From the NCBI RefSeq assembly GCF_036924515.1, contig NZ_JAZHRR010000001.1, forward strand, positions 6,977,001 through 7,041,000: a stretch of 64,000 bases of DNA, written 5' to 3'. The translations under genes and the position numbers were made by a program. The DNA is from Bradyrhizobium sp. AZCC 1610 (lineage in GTDB: Bacteria; Pseudomonadota; Alphaproteobacteria; Rhizobiales; Xanthobacteraceae). The notes beneath the pieces were generated by a model. It saw nothing but the letters and a program-made list of their open reading frames with translations. It was not told the DNA's origin and made no database searches. Positions 47,486 to 57,564 of this stretch are shown here, in pieces; within the stretch, counting starts at the first letter, position 1, and each line of letters begins with the position of its first letter.

Positions 47486-48856
47486 GTGGCCAATGAAACC
47501 GCAACGCTCGCCAGCTACGTCGCCAACCTGAAATTCACTGACATCCCGCCTGAGGTGCTGGAGCGCGCCAAGGTGCTGACGCTGGATTTTCTCGGCAGCA
47601 CGATCCGGGCGCGGCGGGATGCGGAATCCACACCCTCGCTGCTCAAGATGTTGGAAGCGCTGGCGCTCGACGGCAAGGGCGAATCCACCGTGTTCGGCGA
47701 TGCGAAGACCTGGACGCCCGCGGTCGCCGCCCTGCTCAACGGCGCGCTTGGCCATTCCCTAGATTTCGACGACACGCACGCGGACTCCTCGCTGCATCCG
47801 AGCGCGCCCGTGGTGCCGGCGGCGTTTGCGGTCGGCGAAATGGTCGGCGCATCGGGGCGCGACGTCCTGACCGCGATCGTGGCCGGCTACGAGGTATGCT
47901 GCCGCCTCGGCAACGCGCTCGATCCGACCTCGCATTATGCGCGCGGCTTCCACCCGACCGCGACCGCAGGAACGTATGGCGCTGCGGCGGCGGCGGGCAA
48001 ATTGCTTGGCCTTACGAAAGACCAGCTCATATCCGCCTTCGGCGTTTCTGGCAGCCAGGCCGCGGGCTCGCTGCAGTTTCTGGTCAACGGCGCCTGGAAC
48101 AAGCGTTATCAGGTCGGCGCTGCCGCGATGAACGGCGTCATATCAGCGACGCTGGCGCGCAACAATTTTGTTGGCTCGACCGAATCTGTAGAGGGCAAGC
48201 ATGGTCTCCTCGTCGGCTACAGCGACGACGCGCATCCGGACAAGGCTATCGCGGGCCTCGGCAAGACCTATGAGACGCTCAAAATTGGCGTGAAGCCTTA
48301 TCCGAGCTGCCGCTACACCCATGCAGCCCTCGATGCGCTGATCGCGATGCGCCGCGAACACAATCTGACGCCGGACCAGATCAAGCGCGTCGAGATCGGT
48401 CTCCACCGCAACGGCATCACGCTGACCGGCGACGCCGCCACCAAGCGACACCCGACCTCGATCGTCGGCGGGCAATTCTCGATGTTCTTCACTGGCGCGC
48501 TGGCACTCGACCAGGGCAGCTTCGGCTGGGACGATTACGAGCGGCTCGGCGACGCGGCCGTCAACGCGCTGGCCGACAAGTTCGACGTGGTGCAGGACGA
48601 CCGCCTCGAGATCGGCCGCACCCACCCCTTTGGCGCGCGCGTTTCGATCACCACCGATGACGGCGTGCATGAGCGGCTCTATGCCGACCCGTCCGGCGAG
48701 CCGAATTCGTTCCCGGACGCGCAGGCGATGCAGCAAAAATTCCTCACGCTCGCCCGCCCCGTGCTGAACGGCCGCGCCGACCAGCTTGCCGACGCGATCT
48801 TGTCGCTCGAAAGATTTGACCGCGTCGAGAAGGCCACGCAATTGGGACGGCAGTAA
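47486..48856 (+). CDS. MmgE/PrpD family protein
   Basis: 456 residues of the MmgE/PrpD fold (2-methylcitrate dehydratase and cis-aconitate decarboxylase family): LTLDFLGSTIRARRD, LNGALGHSLDFDDTHADSSLHPS, HPTATAGTYGAAAAAGKLLGL, KPYPSCRYTH. The neighbours give no methylcitrate-cycle context, so the exact substrate is open. GTG start following GAGGCAACG. Monocistronic. Confidence 0.9.
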   Translation: MANETATLASYVANLKFTDIPPEVLERAKVLTLDFLGSTIRARRDAESTPSLLKMLEALALDGKGESTVFGDAKTWTPAVAALLNGALGHSLDFDDTHADSSLHPSAPVVPAAFAVGEMVGASGRDVLTAIVAGYEVCCRLGNALDPTSHYARGFHPTATAGTYGAAAAAGKLLGLTKDQLISAFGVSGSQAAGSLQFLVNGAWNKRYQVGAAAMNGVISATLARNNFVGSTESVEGKHGLLVGYSDDAHPDKAIAGLGKTYETLKIGVKPYPSCRYTHAALDALIAMRREHNLTPDQIKRVEIGLHRNGITLTGDAATKRHPTSIVGGQFSMFFTGALALDQGSFGWDDYERLGDAAVNALADKFDVVQDDRLEIGRTHPFGARVSITTDDGVHERLYADPSGEPNSFPDAQAMQQKFLTLARPVLNGRADQLADAILSLERFDRVEKATQLGRQ

Positions 48857-48875
48857 TCGTGTTGAGTGCGTAGTA

Positions 48876-48965
48876 CGTAGCCCGGATGGAGCGAAGCGCA
48901 ATCCGGGATCAGACCATCCGCTGACATACCGCCCCCGGATTTCGCTGCGCTCCATCCGGGCTACG
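48876..48965. repeat. Inverted-repeat intergenic element, GTAGCCCGGATGGAGCG type
   Basis: CGTAGCCCGGATGGAGCGAA at the left end is the inverted complement, with a small central difference, of the right end (TTCGCTGCGCTCCATCCGGG then CTACG). I recall this motif as a common rhizobial intergenic repeat (unverified). Confidence 0.8.
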
Positions 48966-48996
48966 CGTCTCGGCAGGCCGTGAGGCCTGCCCGCAG

Positions 48997-50427
48997 TCAA
49001 TTCGCTCCCGCCAGCTTTCCCTTGCTCCCCGTCGCCGCTACCACGTCGCGCACGAGATCGAACACGCCATCGGCCTCCGGCAGCCAGTTCGACGAACGGC
49101 CGAGCCGGACGATGACCAGCCGCTCGGACGGTACGATGATCGCGTACTGCCCGATCGTGCCCTTGGCGAAGAACGCGTCGTGCGGCCAGCCGCGTTCGGT
49201 GCGGTAGGTCGCGCCAAAACTGTCGCCGAGATTGGTCCAGAAGCCCGCGCCCTGGCCGACCCAGGCATTCGGCGTTGGCGTAGCGGAATATTTCACCCAG
49301 CCTTCGGGGAGGATGCGTTTGCCGCCGGCCGTGCCGTCATTGAGATAGAGCTGACCGAAACGCGCCCAGTCGCGCGCGCTGGCCAGCAACTGGCTCGACG
49401 CTTCCGCATTCCCCGACGCGTCGAATTCGAGCGTCACGTTGCGCATGCCGAGCGGGTCGAACAATTCCTGCCGCGCAAAGCGCATCATTTTGGATGCGCT
49501 GCCGCCGGTGGCCTGGCGGATCAGATGCGCGAGGATGACGGTGTTGCCATCGTGATAGTTCCATGCCGCGCCCGGCACGGTTTCCAGCGGCATGCTCTCC
49601 GCATAGGCGGCCATATCCGGCTCCATGAATTTCATGCGGTTGACCGGCTCGAGCGCGGACGCCAGCGACGCCTGCAACGAGTTGCCGAGCGCAAGCCCCG
49701 CGGTATGGCGCAAGAGATGATCGAGCGTGATGGCGCGCCTGGCGTCGCCGGGGCCTTGCCACGCCGCGATGGGCACGGGCTCATGCAGCCTCAGCGCTCC
49801 CTTGCGCACGAGGATCCCGGCCAGCGCCGAGATGACCGATTTGGTGGCGGAGAATCCGAGCAGTGGCGTATCGATGCCGATGCCGTCGGCATAGCGCTCG
49901 GCAACGACGCGCCCGTCCTTCATGACCACGATCGCCCGCGTATGGCGTGGCGTCGACTTGTCCGGCTCGGCAAAGGCCCGGTCGAGCGCGGCGGCCAGTT
50001 GCGGCGTTTGCGGCGCGACAATGGATGGACTGGCGATGTCGGGCTGCAGCGCCGGCTTTGCATCGGACGCCGGCAATGTGACGTCGGCGACCGCCCCGCC
50101 GTGATCGAGATAGCAGCCGAGACCTTCGCCGCGATAGACGGCGTGGCTCCTGCCTATCCCGAACAGCGTCACCGTGACGTCCTTGCGCACGCGATCGACG
50201 CGATAGTCCAGCGCCCAGGCGATCAGGCCTGCGCCCGGCATCGCCGAGGTGGTCTCGGCGAATACCCGCACCGGGTCGAGGCCGGAGACGAAGGTCTCCG
50301 TGCAGAGCACGTTGGCGACGAAGCCGGTTGCGACCTTTGGCACGTCGCGGGCTCGGGCCGCCGATAGCGCGAGCGCGCTCAGTGCCGTTGTGGTGGCCAG
50401 GATGAGGATGAGATTTCGGCGTTTCAC
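48997..50427 (-). CDS. Serine hydrolase, beta-lactamase/class C type, exported
   Basis: 476 residues with signal peptide (1-26, SAARA-RD). The beta-lactamase-fold domain starts near 140: nucleophile Ser193 in SATK (SxxK), the YHDGN motif as YxN equivalent and a C-terminal domain. Such proteins act as esterases, peptidases or amidases; a true beta-lactamase is unlikely. The N-terminal 120 residues are a distinct region with two cysteines. Monocistronic on the minus strand. Confidence 0.9.
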   Translation of the reverse strand: MKRRNLILILATTTALSALALSAARARDVPKVATGFVANVLCTETFVSGLDPVRVFAETTSAMPGAGLIAWALDYRVDRVRKDVTVTLFGIGRSHAVYRGEGLGCYLDHGGAVADVTLPASDAKPALQPDIASPSIVAPQTPQLAAALDRAFAEPDKSTPRHTRAIVVMKDGRVVAERYADGIGIDTPLLGFSATKSVISALAGILVRKGALRLHEPVPIAAWQGPGDARRAITLDHLLRHTAGLALGNSLQASLASALEPVNRMKFMEPDMAAYAESMPLETVPGAAWNYHDGNTVILAHLIRQATGGSASKMMRFARQELFDPLGMRNVTLEFDASGNAEASSQLLASARDWARFGQLYLNDGTAGGKRILPEGWVKYSATPTPNAWVGQGAGFWTNLGDSFGATYRTERGWPHDAFFAKGTIGQYAIIVPSERLVIVRLGRSSNWLPEADGVFDLVRDVVAATGSKGKLAGAN

Positions 50428-50576
50428 GAAGAGCCTCCGGCATGACGCATCAGCGCGTGCCGGGATAATCGCGAAGCGGCCGCTGGCTGCTCGCCGGATT
50501 TGGAATTCGCGCTGGCCGAAAGCTCAATACGCCTCGCCGATTCCGAAATATATAAATGATAACAATATGATGCCGA

Positions 50577-51638
50577 CTATGCCGGGCTGGCCTTGAGCCG
50601 GCGGTATTCGCTCGGCGTAACGCCCGTGATCGCCTTGAATGCGCGGTTGAAGGGCCCGAGCGACTGGAAGCCGGCGTCCATCGCAATCGTAATGACGGGG
50701 ACGTCGGCTTGGCTGGGATCGGCCAGCGCGGCCTTGGCTTCGGCGATCCGGTGCTCGTTGAGGAAGACATTGAAATTACGGTAGCCGAGCCGCTGATTGA
50801 TCAGCCTGCGCAGCCGGTATTCGGGAATCCCAAGCTTGGTCGCCAGCGTGCCGATGGTAACGTTGTCATGGCGATAGATGCGCTCGTCGCCCATCAACCG
50901 CATCAGCGCATCGACCAGCTTTTGATCGACGGCGCTGGATTCGACGATCGCCCCGCCGCTTGCCTCGGCCTGAACCTCAGGCGCCGCCGGGAACAGGTCG
51001 GCGCCGTCGACGCGCATCATAGCGGTCGAGATCGCTGCCACCACTCCGGCCAACACGGCCGAATTCACCGTGTTGGCAATTTCGGCTGCGCCGCTGCCGG
51101 ACAGCGAGATCTGCAGCACTGCGTTCAGCCCGCCATACAGCGCGGCGGCGCTCACGATGAAGATGCGGACGCGACGCCGGCCCTCGACGAGATCCGACGA
51201 CCAGGATGTGATGGTCTGCGCGACGGCCAGGACGATAAAGCCGAGCGCCAGCAGATTGACTGCGATAATGGATAGCCGCACACCGGATGCCGGCGCCAGC
51301 CACATGCAATTGACGAAACTGAAAGCCGCGACCGCCGCCCAGATCAGCGCGTGCCACCATCGCAGCCTGAACGCCTCGTCGAACAGCGCCCGCGTGAACA
51401 GCCAGAACACCACGACATTGCCGGTCGACAGCGCGATCACAGGCGCATGCACTGCCGCGACCTGCGACGTCGCCCCGATCGATGCGGTCACGGCATGCGC
51501 CGCCGACCCCAGCGCGAACGCCGCGGCCAATCGTCCGGCGAGCACCGTGCCGAAGCCGCGAAACAGCGACGCCGCCAGCACCAGCAGCAGCGCCACGGTG
51601 GCGCCGCGCAAGGCGATGTCGATGGTGGAAAGCAGCAT
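50577..51638 (-). CDS. Membrane-anchored AraC family regulator
   Basis: 353 residues. Six or seven membrane helices (about 1-210) precede an AraC-type double helix-turn-helix (about 250-350: TIGTLATKLGIPEYRLRRLINQ; AMDAGFQSLGPFNRAFKAITG, TPSEYRR). The domain order suggests direct signalling from membrane to DNA, as in related 7TM-AraC regulators. Its targets are unknown; the serine hydrolase downstream on the same strand is a candidate. Confidence 0.9.
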   Translation of the reverse strand: MLLSTIDIALRGATVALLLVLAASLFRGFGTVLAGRLAAAFALGSAAHAVTASIGATSQVAAVHAPVIALSTGNVVVFWLFTRALFDEAFRLRWWHALIWAAVAAFSFVNCMWLAPASGVRLSIIAVNLLALGFIVLAVAQTITSWSSDLVEGRRRVRIFIVSAAALYGGLNAVLQISLSGSGAAEIANTVNSAVLAGVVAAISTAMMRVDGADLFPAAPEVQAEASGGAIVESSAVDQKLVDALMRLMGDERIYRHDNVTIGTLATKLGIPEYRLRRLINQRLGYRNFNVFLNEHRIAEAKAALADPSQADVPVITIAMDAGFQSLGPFNRAFKAITGVTPSEYRRLKASPA

Positions 51639-51705
51639 TCGGTCGGTCCGTTGGCGCGGTCATCCGCGCATGTCAATCTAGTGCGAGTCGTCGCTTGGTT
51701 CAATT

Positions 51706-52281
51706 TTACGCCGATTGACCTTTCCAGCTATCGCGCGACGTCACCCAGCGTTCATTGGTCTTGCTTAACAAATCAACTTCGCCATCTCTCCTTGCCCCCA
51801 GCCGTCGCGCGACGCTCTTGGACGGCTCGTTGCTGGCTTCGATGCAATGGATGATCTCGTCAATCTCGAAACTCGCGAATACCCAGTCGATCGACGCCCG
51901 CGCTGCCTCCACCGCGTAACCCTTGCCGCGATATGCACGGTCGATACCCCAGCCGACCTCAAAGCCCGGCCACCCCGGCGGCGACCACGGCCCGACGCGG
52001 CCGATATAGCGGCGGCTCGATTTTTCCTCGACGGCGAACATGCCGAAGCCATGCAGCGCCCAATGCCCCGATATCACGGCGGCATTGCGCCATCCGCCGA
52101 TTTCGGTGGTGATCGCCTTGCCGTCAGGCGTGATGAAGCGCGCGGTATCGGGATCGGACAGCATCGCCGTATTCGCGGCAATGTCGTCGCTGCGCCATGG
52201 GCGCAGAATCAGGCGCGCGGTCTCGAGGATGGGACCATCGACCTTCAACAATCTGGCGCCGGGCTTGAGTGGAGGGATCAT
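51706..52281 (-). CDS. GNAT family N-acetyltransferase (RimJ/RimL-like)
   Basis: 191 residues: ETARLILRPWRSDDIAANTA start, RYIGRVGPWSPPGWPG and EVGWGIDRAYRGKGYAVEAA (acetyl-CoA-binding loop as R-G-K-G-Y-A), HCIEASNEPSKSVARRLG. Transfers acetyl from acetyl-CoA to an unknown amine. No partners. Confidence 0.93.
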   Translation of the reverse strand: MIPPLKPGARLLKVDGPILETARLILRPWRSDDIAANTAMLSDPDTARFITPDGKAITTEIGGWRNAAVISGHWALHGFGMFAVEEKSSRRYIGRVGPWSPPGWPGFEVGWGIDRAYRGKGYAVEAARASIDWVFASFEIDEIIHCIEASNEPSKSVARRLGARRDGEVDLLSKTNERWVTSRDSWKGQSA

Positions 52282-52301
52282 GGCTCATCATTCTCCTATA
52301 T

Positions 52302-52434
52302 CTCCCTGCGAAAGCAGGGACCCATAACCACCGTTGTGAGTTGCTGGAGACGATATCTGCCATTGCCGCCAAACGATAGGACACGGAGTATGGGTCCCTG
52401 CGCCCGTGCGCAATTGCGCACTAGGCAGGGACGA
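52302..52434. repeat. Palindrome-rich intergenic stretch (TCCCTGC/GCAGGGA)
   Basis: The hairpin TCCCTGC-GAAA-GCAGGGA with the following ACCCATA is mirrored by TATGGGTCCCTGC and a final GGCAGGGA, about 80 bases further. It resembles the two-part repeats elsewhere in the window. It lies between the GNAT and pirin genes. Confidence 0.6.
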
Positions 52435-52503
52435 CATGTGGAGGCATTTGAGTGCTATCCCGCAGTTTCTGCTATGATCTCCGCAAACATCAAGGAGTCC
52501 CCC

Positions 52504-53421
52504 ATGAGCTGGCAACCGTCCAACGATCCCGTGCTCGGCGATCCCAAGACCTGCGACGCGCTCGATCTCATCATCGTGCCGCGCACCCGCGATCTCGGCG
52601 ATGGTTTCGCGGTGCGCCGCGCGCTGCCGCATGGCAAGCGACAGATGGTCGGGCCCTTCATCTTCTTCGATCATTTCGGCCCGGTGCAGTTCATGGCCGG
52701 CAAGGGCATGGACGTGCGCCCGCATCCGCATATTGGCCTTGCCACCGTCACCTATCTGTTCGACGGCTCGATCACGCACCGCGACAGCGAGGGCAACATC
52801 CAGGAGATCCAGCCCGGCGCCATGAACCTGATGACGGCGGGGCGCGGCATCGCGCATTCCGAGCGCACGCCTGACGTGCAGCGCCGCGACGGCCAGAAGA
52901 TGCTGGGCCTGCAAAGCTGGATCGCGCTGCCGGCTGGCTCCGAGGAAATCGCACCGTCGTTCCAGCACTACGCCGCCGAGGCGCTGCCGACCGTGAAGGA
53001 GAGCGGCTTCACCGCGCGCATCATCGCGGGCAGTTCGTTCGGCGCGAAATCGCCGGTCAGCATGGTGTCGCCATGGTTCTATAGCGAAGTGACGGCGCAA
53101 GCCGGGACCAGTGTCCCGCTCGACCCTGACCATGAAGAGCGCGCGATCTATCTGGTCGACGGCGAGGTCGAGATCGCGGGCGAGCGCTATGAGGGGCCGC
53201 GCCTCTTGATATTCCGGCCCGGTGACCGCATCACGGCGAAGGCCGTGAGGCCGATGCGGATGATGTTTCTGGGCGGCGACGCGCTGGAGGGGCCGCGGCA
53301 CATCTGGTGGAATTTCGTCTCCTCCAGCAAGGAGCGGATCGAGCAGGCCAAACAGGACTGGAAAACCGGCCGGTTTGCAGCCGTTCCGCAGGAACATGAG
53401 TTCATTCCGCTGCCGGAGTGA
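52504..53421 (+). CDS. Pirin family protein
   Basis: 305 residues with double cupin fold. The metal motif HPHIGLATVTYLFDG plus HRDSEG and the N-terminal GPFIFFDHFGP are typical of pirin; these proteins bind iron and some have quercetinase activity. ATG 52504 is preceded by AAGGAG. The frame is open far upstream but unrelated. Confidence 0.94.
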   Translation: MSWQPSNDPVLGDPKTCDALDLIIVPRTRDLGDGFAVRRALPHGKRQMVGPFIFFDHFGPVQFMAGKGMDVRPHPHIGLATVTYLFDGSITHRDSEGNIQEIQPGAMNLMTAGRGIAHSERTPDVQRRDGQKMLGLQSWIALPAGSEEIAPSFQHYAAEALPTVKESGFTARIIAGSSFGAKSPVSMVSPWFYSEVTAQAGTSVPLDPDHEERAIYLVDGEVEIAGERYEGPRLLIFRPGDRITAKAVRPMRMMFLGGDALEGPRHIWWNFVSSSKERIEQAKQDWKTGRFAAVPQEHEFIPLPE

Positions 53422-53463
53422 GCTATTGCTCTGTATTCCCAATTTGCTCGAAAGCCTGACCGA

Positions 53464-54378
53464 ATGAACGCGATGCTCGCCAGCGATTTGCCCCTGCCCC
53501 GGATCGGCCGCGGCAAGGTGCGCGACATCTATGCCGTCGGCGGCGACCGCGTGCTGCTGCTCACCACCGACCGCATCAGCGCGTTCGACGTCGTGATGGC
53601 CGAGACCATTCCGATGAAGGGCGCGGTGCTGACGCAGATCAGCGCGTGGTGGTTCCGCCAGCTCGAAGGCGTGGTGCCGCATCACATGATCAGCGCCGAT
53701 GCCGACGAGATCATCCGCGAGGTGCCTGACCTGAAAGATCACCGCGCCGATATTCTCGGGCGCGCGATGCTGTGCAGGCGCACCACCGTCTTCCCGGTCG
53801 AATGCGTGATCCGCGGCTACATCTCGGGCTCGGCCTGGAAGGAATATGCCGCGTCCGGCACGCTCGCCGGCGAGGAGCTGAAAGACGGTCTCGTCGAAAG
53901 CGAGAAGCTCGACGCGCCGATCTTCAGCCCGGCCACCAAGGCCGAGACCGGCCATGACGAAAACATCACGATTGCGCGCGTGCGCGAGATTTTGGGCGCC
54001 GACGTCGCCGAGAAACTCGAGAGCATGGCGCGCACGGTCTACAATTTCGGCGAACGGATCGCCCGTCATCAGGGCATCATCATCGCCGACACCAAGTTCG
54101 AGTTCGGCCGCGCGGCGGACGGCCGCATCATCCTGATCGACGAGGTGATGACGCCGGACAGTTCGCGCTTCTGGGCCGCCGACGTCTACAAGCCTGGCCG
54201 GCCGCAGCCCTCCTTCGACAAGCAGCCGCTGCGCGACTATCTCGACGCCGAGCGCCACGCCGGCCGCTGGAATGGCGACGCCCCGCCCCCGCCGCTGCCT
54301 GACAGCGTGGTCGATGCGACGAGCAAGCGGTATCTCGAAGCGTATCGGCGGGTGACGGGGACAGAGCTGCAAATCTAG
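53464..54378 (+). CDS. purC: SAICAR synthase (PurC), long form
   Basis: 304 residues. Joins CAIR and aspartate in purine synthesis. Motifs [39 protein letters not shown] and [12 protein letters not shown] are all present; the length fits the longer, Ade1-like form. Rhizobia often carry two purC genes. It is 42 bases downstream of the pirin gene with a weak ribosome-binding site. Confidence 0.96.
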   Translation: MNAMLASDLPLPRIGRGKVRDIYAVGGDRVLLLTTDRISAFDVVMAETIPMKGAVLTQISAWWFRQLEGVVPHHMISADADEIIREVPDLKDHRADILGRAMLCRRTTVFPVECVIRGYISGSAWKEYAASGTLAGEELKDGLVESEKLDAPIFSPATKAETGHDENITIARVREILGADVAEKLESMARTVYNFGERIARHQGIIIADTKFEFGRAADGRIILIDEVMTPDSSRFWAADVYKPGRPQPSFDKQPLRDYLDAERHAGRWNGDAPPPPLPDSVVDATSKRYLEAYRRVTGTELQI

Positions 54379-54465
54379 CCCCGTCATTGCGAGCGGATAT
54401 AGGATTGCCCTGCACGCCCGTCCGGTGCGAAGCTCCCTCCATAAAAATGCGAGGGAGCGCCTGAT

Positions 54466-55269
54466 ATGACCGAAGCCGATTCCGTGCTGGTCGAACGCGA
54501 TGGCCCGGTGACCATCGTTTCCATCAACCGCCCGCATTGCCGCAACGCCGTTGACGGCGCGACGGCACGCAAATTGTACGACGCGTTTCTTGCCTTCGAT
54601 GCCGACGGAGCAGCGTCCGTCGCCGTATTCACCGGGACCGGCGGCTATTTTTGCGCCGGCGCCGACCTCAAGGCGGTGGCGGCGGGCGATCCCAATAAGC
54701 GGCGCGAACTCGGCGGCCACGATTCGATCGCGCCAATGGGACCGAGCCGGTTGCGGTTGTCAAAGCCGGTGATCGCCGCGGTCGAAGGCTTTGCGGTCGC
54801 CGGCGGAATGGAGCTCGCGCTGTGGGCAGACATGCGCGTGGTTGCCGAGGATGCCACCTTCGGCATCTTCTGCCGCCGCTTTGGTGTGCCCTTGATCGAT
54901 CTCGGCACCATCCGCCTGCCACGGCTCATCGGCCATTCGCAGGCGATCGACCTGATCCTCACCGGCCGCCCAGTCGGCGCGCAGGAAGCGTTGCGCATGG
55001 GGCTCGCCAATCGCGTCGTCGGCCGGGGCGAAGCCACGGCGCATGCGATCGCGCTGGCGCGGGAGATCGCGCGCTTTCCGCAAAGATGCCTGCGCGCCGA
55101 TCGGCTGTCGGCGCTGCGGCAATGGGATCTTTCCGAGGAAGAGGCGATTGCCAACGAAATGCGCGGCGGGCTTGAGGTGATCGCCTCGGGCGAAACGCTG
55201 TCGGGCGCAACGCGGTTTGCCTCCGGCATCGGTCGCCACGGCGCGTTTGCCAGTGACGCCACCGATTGA
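54466..55269 (+). CDS. Enoyl-CoA hydratase/isomerase family protein
   Basis: 267 residues of the crotonase fold: NRPHCRNAVDGATA, YFCAGADLKAV (oxyanion hole) and VAGGMELALWADM with the first catalytic Glu. In hydratases a second Glu follows in a PE motif; here the region reads FGVPLIDLGTI, without that Glu. A plain hydratase is thus doubtful; isomerase, hydrolase or other crotonase chemistry is possible. A repeat half-site (54383) precedes it. Confidence 0.9.
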   Translation: MTEADSVLVERDGPVTIVSINRPHCRNAVDGATARKLYDAFLAFDADGAASVAVFTGTGGYFCAGADLKAVAAGDPNKRRELGGHDSIAPMGPSRLRLSKPVIAAVEGFAVAGGMELALWADMRVVAEDATFGIFCRRFGVPLIDLGTIRLPRLIGHSQAIDLILTGRPVGAQEALRMGLANRVVGRGEATAHAIALAREIARFPQRCLRADRLSALRQWDLSEEEAIANEMRGGLEVIASGETLSGATRFASGIGRHGAFASDATD

Positions 55270-55275
55270 CCGGAA

Positions 55276-56772
55276 CTACACCCCGGCCATCATCACGTAT
55301 TTGATCTCGACATATTCCTCCATGCCGTGATGCGAGCCCTCGCGGCCGAGGCCCGATTCCTTCACGCCGCCGAACGGCGCGACTTCGGTGGTGATCAACC
55401 CGGTGTTGACGCCGACCATGCCGGATTCCAGCGCTTCGGCGACGCGCCAGACGCGGCCGAGATCGCGGGAGTAGAAGTAAGAGGCGAGACCGAACGGCGA
55501 GTTGTTGCACATCGCAATCACCTCGGCCTCGTCCTTGAAGCGGAACACCGGCGCCAGCGGGCCGAACGTTTCTTCGTGCGCGACGAGGGCGTCCGGCTTC
55601 ACATTCGAAAGCACCGTCGGCTCGAAGAAGCTGCCGCCGAGTGAATGGCGTTTTCCGCCGGTGACGACTTTCGCGCCGCCCTTCACTGCGTCCGCAATGT
55701 GCTTCTCGACCTTGTCGATCGCTGCCATGTTGATCAGCGGGCCCTGCGTCACGCCCGCTTCGGTGCCGTCACCGATCTTCATCGCCGCGGCTTTCTTCGA
55801 AAGCTTTTCGACGAACTGGTCGTAGATCCCGTCCTGGGCGTAGATGCGGTTGGCGCAGACGCAGGTCTGGCCCATGTTGCGGTACTTGGAGATCATGGCG
55901 CCCTCGACCGCCGCATCGATATCGGCATCGTCGAACACAATGAACGGCGCGTTGCCGCCGAGTTCGAGGCCGAGCTTCTTCACGCCGACGGAAGCCTGCT
56001 GATAGAGGATCTTGCCGACTTCGGTCGAGCCGGTGAAGCCGATGAAGCGCACGGCGGGATGCTCGCACAGCACTTTTCCGATCGCGGACGAATTGCCGGT
56101 GAGGATGTTGAACACGCCCTTCGGCACGCCGGCCTTTTCGGCCAGCGCGACCAGCGCCAGCGCGGTCAGCGGCGTCTCATTGGCAGGCTTGAGCACCACG
56201 GTGCAGCCCGCGGCGAGCGCCGGCGACACCTTTCGGGTGATCATCGAGCAGGGGAAATTCCACGGCGTGATGGCGCCGCAGACGCCAATCGGCTGCTTGA
56301 TCGCGAGCAGCCGCGCATCCGGCCGCTGGGTCGGAATGGTTTCGCCATAGACGCGGCGGGCTTCCTCGGCGAAAAACTCGACATAGGCGCCGCCGATATC
56401 GACCTCGCCGAGCGCTTCGGCCAGCGGCTTGCCCTGCTCGGAGGTGAGGATCAGCGCGAGGTCCTCGCGGTTGGCGATGATCAGGTCGAACCATTTGCGT
56501 AAGGTATTGGAGCGCTGTTTGGCGGTGAGCTTGGCCCAGGCCGGGAATGCGCGCTCGGCGGCTTCGACCGCTTGCGTGGCTTCCGCCGTGCTGAACGCCG
56601 GGACCTTGGCGAGTTCGACGCCGTTGACCGGATTGGTGACGGGGCGCGACGGCGTGCCGACCCAGGCGCCGTCGATGTAGCAGCGGTCGCGCAGCAGCGA
56701 GGGATCCTTCAGGCGGTCGTGCAGCGAGGGTTGGGAGGTTTTCGAAGCGCGTGCGGCGACGGGCGGGTTCAT
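55276..56772 (-). CDS. gabD: Succinate-semialdehyde dehydrogenase (NAD(P)+)
   Basis: 498 residues of aldehyde dehydrogenase. The catalytic Cys is in NMGQTCVCANR, the general base Glu in LELGGNAPF, and the cofactor loop FTGSTEVGKIL. Overall pattern (ITPWNFPCSMITRKVSPALAAGC region) matches GabD, which oxidises succinate semialdehyde to succinate. ATG 56772 follows AGGAG. Convergent with the crotonase-like gene, six bases apart. Confidence 0.93.
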   Translation of the reverse strand: MNPPVAARASKTSQPSLHDRLKDPSLLRDRCYIDGAWVGTPSRPVTNPVNGVELAKVPAFSTAEATQAVEAAERAFPAWAKLTAKQRSNTLRKWFDLIIANREDLALILTSEQGKPLAEALGEVDIGGAYVEFFAEEARRVYGETIPTQRPDARLLAIKQPIGVCGAITPWNFPCSMITRKVSPALAAGCTVVLKPANETPLTALALVALAEKAGVPKGVFNILTGNSSAIGKVLCEHPAVRFIGFTGSTEVGKILYQQASVGVKKLGLELGGNAPFIVFDDADIDAAVEGAMISKYRNMGQTCVCANRIYAQDGIYDQFVEKLSKKAAAMKIGDGTEAGVTQGPLINMAAIDKVEKHIADAVKGGAKVVTGGKRHSLGGSFFEPTVLSNVKPDALVAHEETFGPLAPVFRFKDEAEVIAMCNNSPFGLASYFYSRDLGRVWRVAEALESGMVGVNTGLITTEVAPFGGVKESGLGREGSHHGMEEYVEIKYVMMAGV

Positions 56773-56876
56773 GGCGTTACTCCTCGGATTTTCTTGAGAG
56801 ATTGGTCCGAGTATAGGCCCGTATCGTCAGCAATGCACCGCCCGCTGAGGCAACTCTGCGTCAACCAATTTTGAGG

Positions 56877-57197
56877 TCAGGCCGCGCCGCTCATATAGGT
56901 TTCGCGGCGGCCGACCATGCGTTGCGCAGCGGCTTTGGCATCGGCCTTCGAGGAGGTCGCGCAGGTGCGGTATTCGAGGTCGGGCAGCTTGGCGGGTTCG
57001 CGGCGGGCGAACCAGGATTTGGACCCGACTGAAAGCTGCGCCAGGGCCTGGGCGACGTTATCGACCGCCTCAAAGGAATGCAGCGCGCCGGTGCCGGCGT
57101 AGCGGACTTCGTAAATGCCAGGCGAGATCGGCGCCTCGATGTTCTCGCCCCGCCCGGCACGGGGATACCGCTTCCATTCACTCCAGGTCGAAATCAT
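56877..57197 (-). CDS. Hypothetical protein
   Basis: 106 residues: a beta-rich start (APISPGIYEVRYAGTGALHSF) and basic helical end (KADAKAAAQRMVGRRETY). GIY-like text near residue 27 is too short to place it in the GIY-YIG family. No domain assigned. Upstream of gabD on the same strand, about 100 bases away. Confidence 0.6.
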   Translation of the reverse strand: MISTWSEWKRYPRAGRGENIEAPISPGIYEVRYAGTGALHSFEAVDNVAQALAQLSVGSKSWFARREPAKLPDLEYRTCATSSKADAKAAAQRMVGRRETYMSGAA

Positions 57198-57564
57198 TGC
57201 GCACCTTCAAAACGTTCGGAAATGAAACAATTTTCGTCAATTGAGCCAGCCAACGCGCTGGCGTTTGTGCTGGAATTTGAACGCTTTACTGCAAAAAATC
57301 GGCGACGGGAATCGTGGCGAAATCACGTTATCGTGGATGCAAAGCAGGGTCACCGCCATTGCACTTCGTCCACCGCGGATTGCAGCGAGGTGTTGCAGTT
57401 TGGTGCCGGATGGACCCCCGCGCCTCCTGCCCACGCCACTCCACGCCCCCTTTGCCCATCACGAGATCGCGACATCCGCGGCGGCTGAGCGCGGACGCTT
57501 GCGGGATGGGGCGGCCGGGAGGAAGATCGTTCCACTTCCATAAAAAACAAGGCGGAGGAGACCC
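57198..57564. other. 367-base intergenic region
   Basis: No gene supported. It is a divergent promoter region; GGCGGAGGAGACCC before 57565 is the ribosome-binding site of the serine hydrolase. Confidence 0.4.

Noticed and set aside
52288..54720. Minus-strand open frame of about 810 codons
   Set aside because: It lies opposite the pirin, purC and crotonase genes, has no family resemblance and is a product of high GC third positions.
56877..57197. Third GIY-YIG protein, because of the GIYEVRY text
   Set aside because: No following YIG, Arg or Glu motifs; the match is only a tripeptide.
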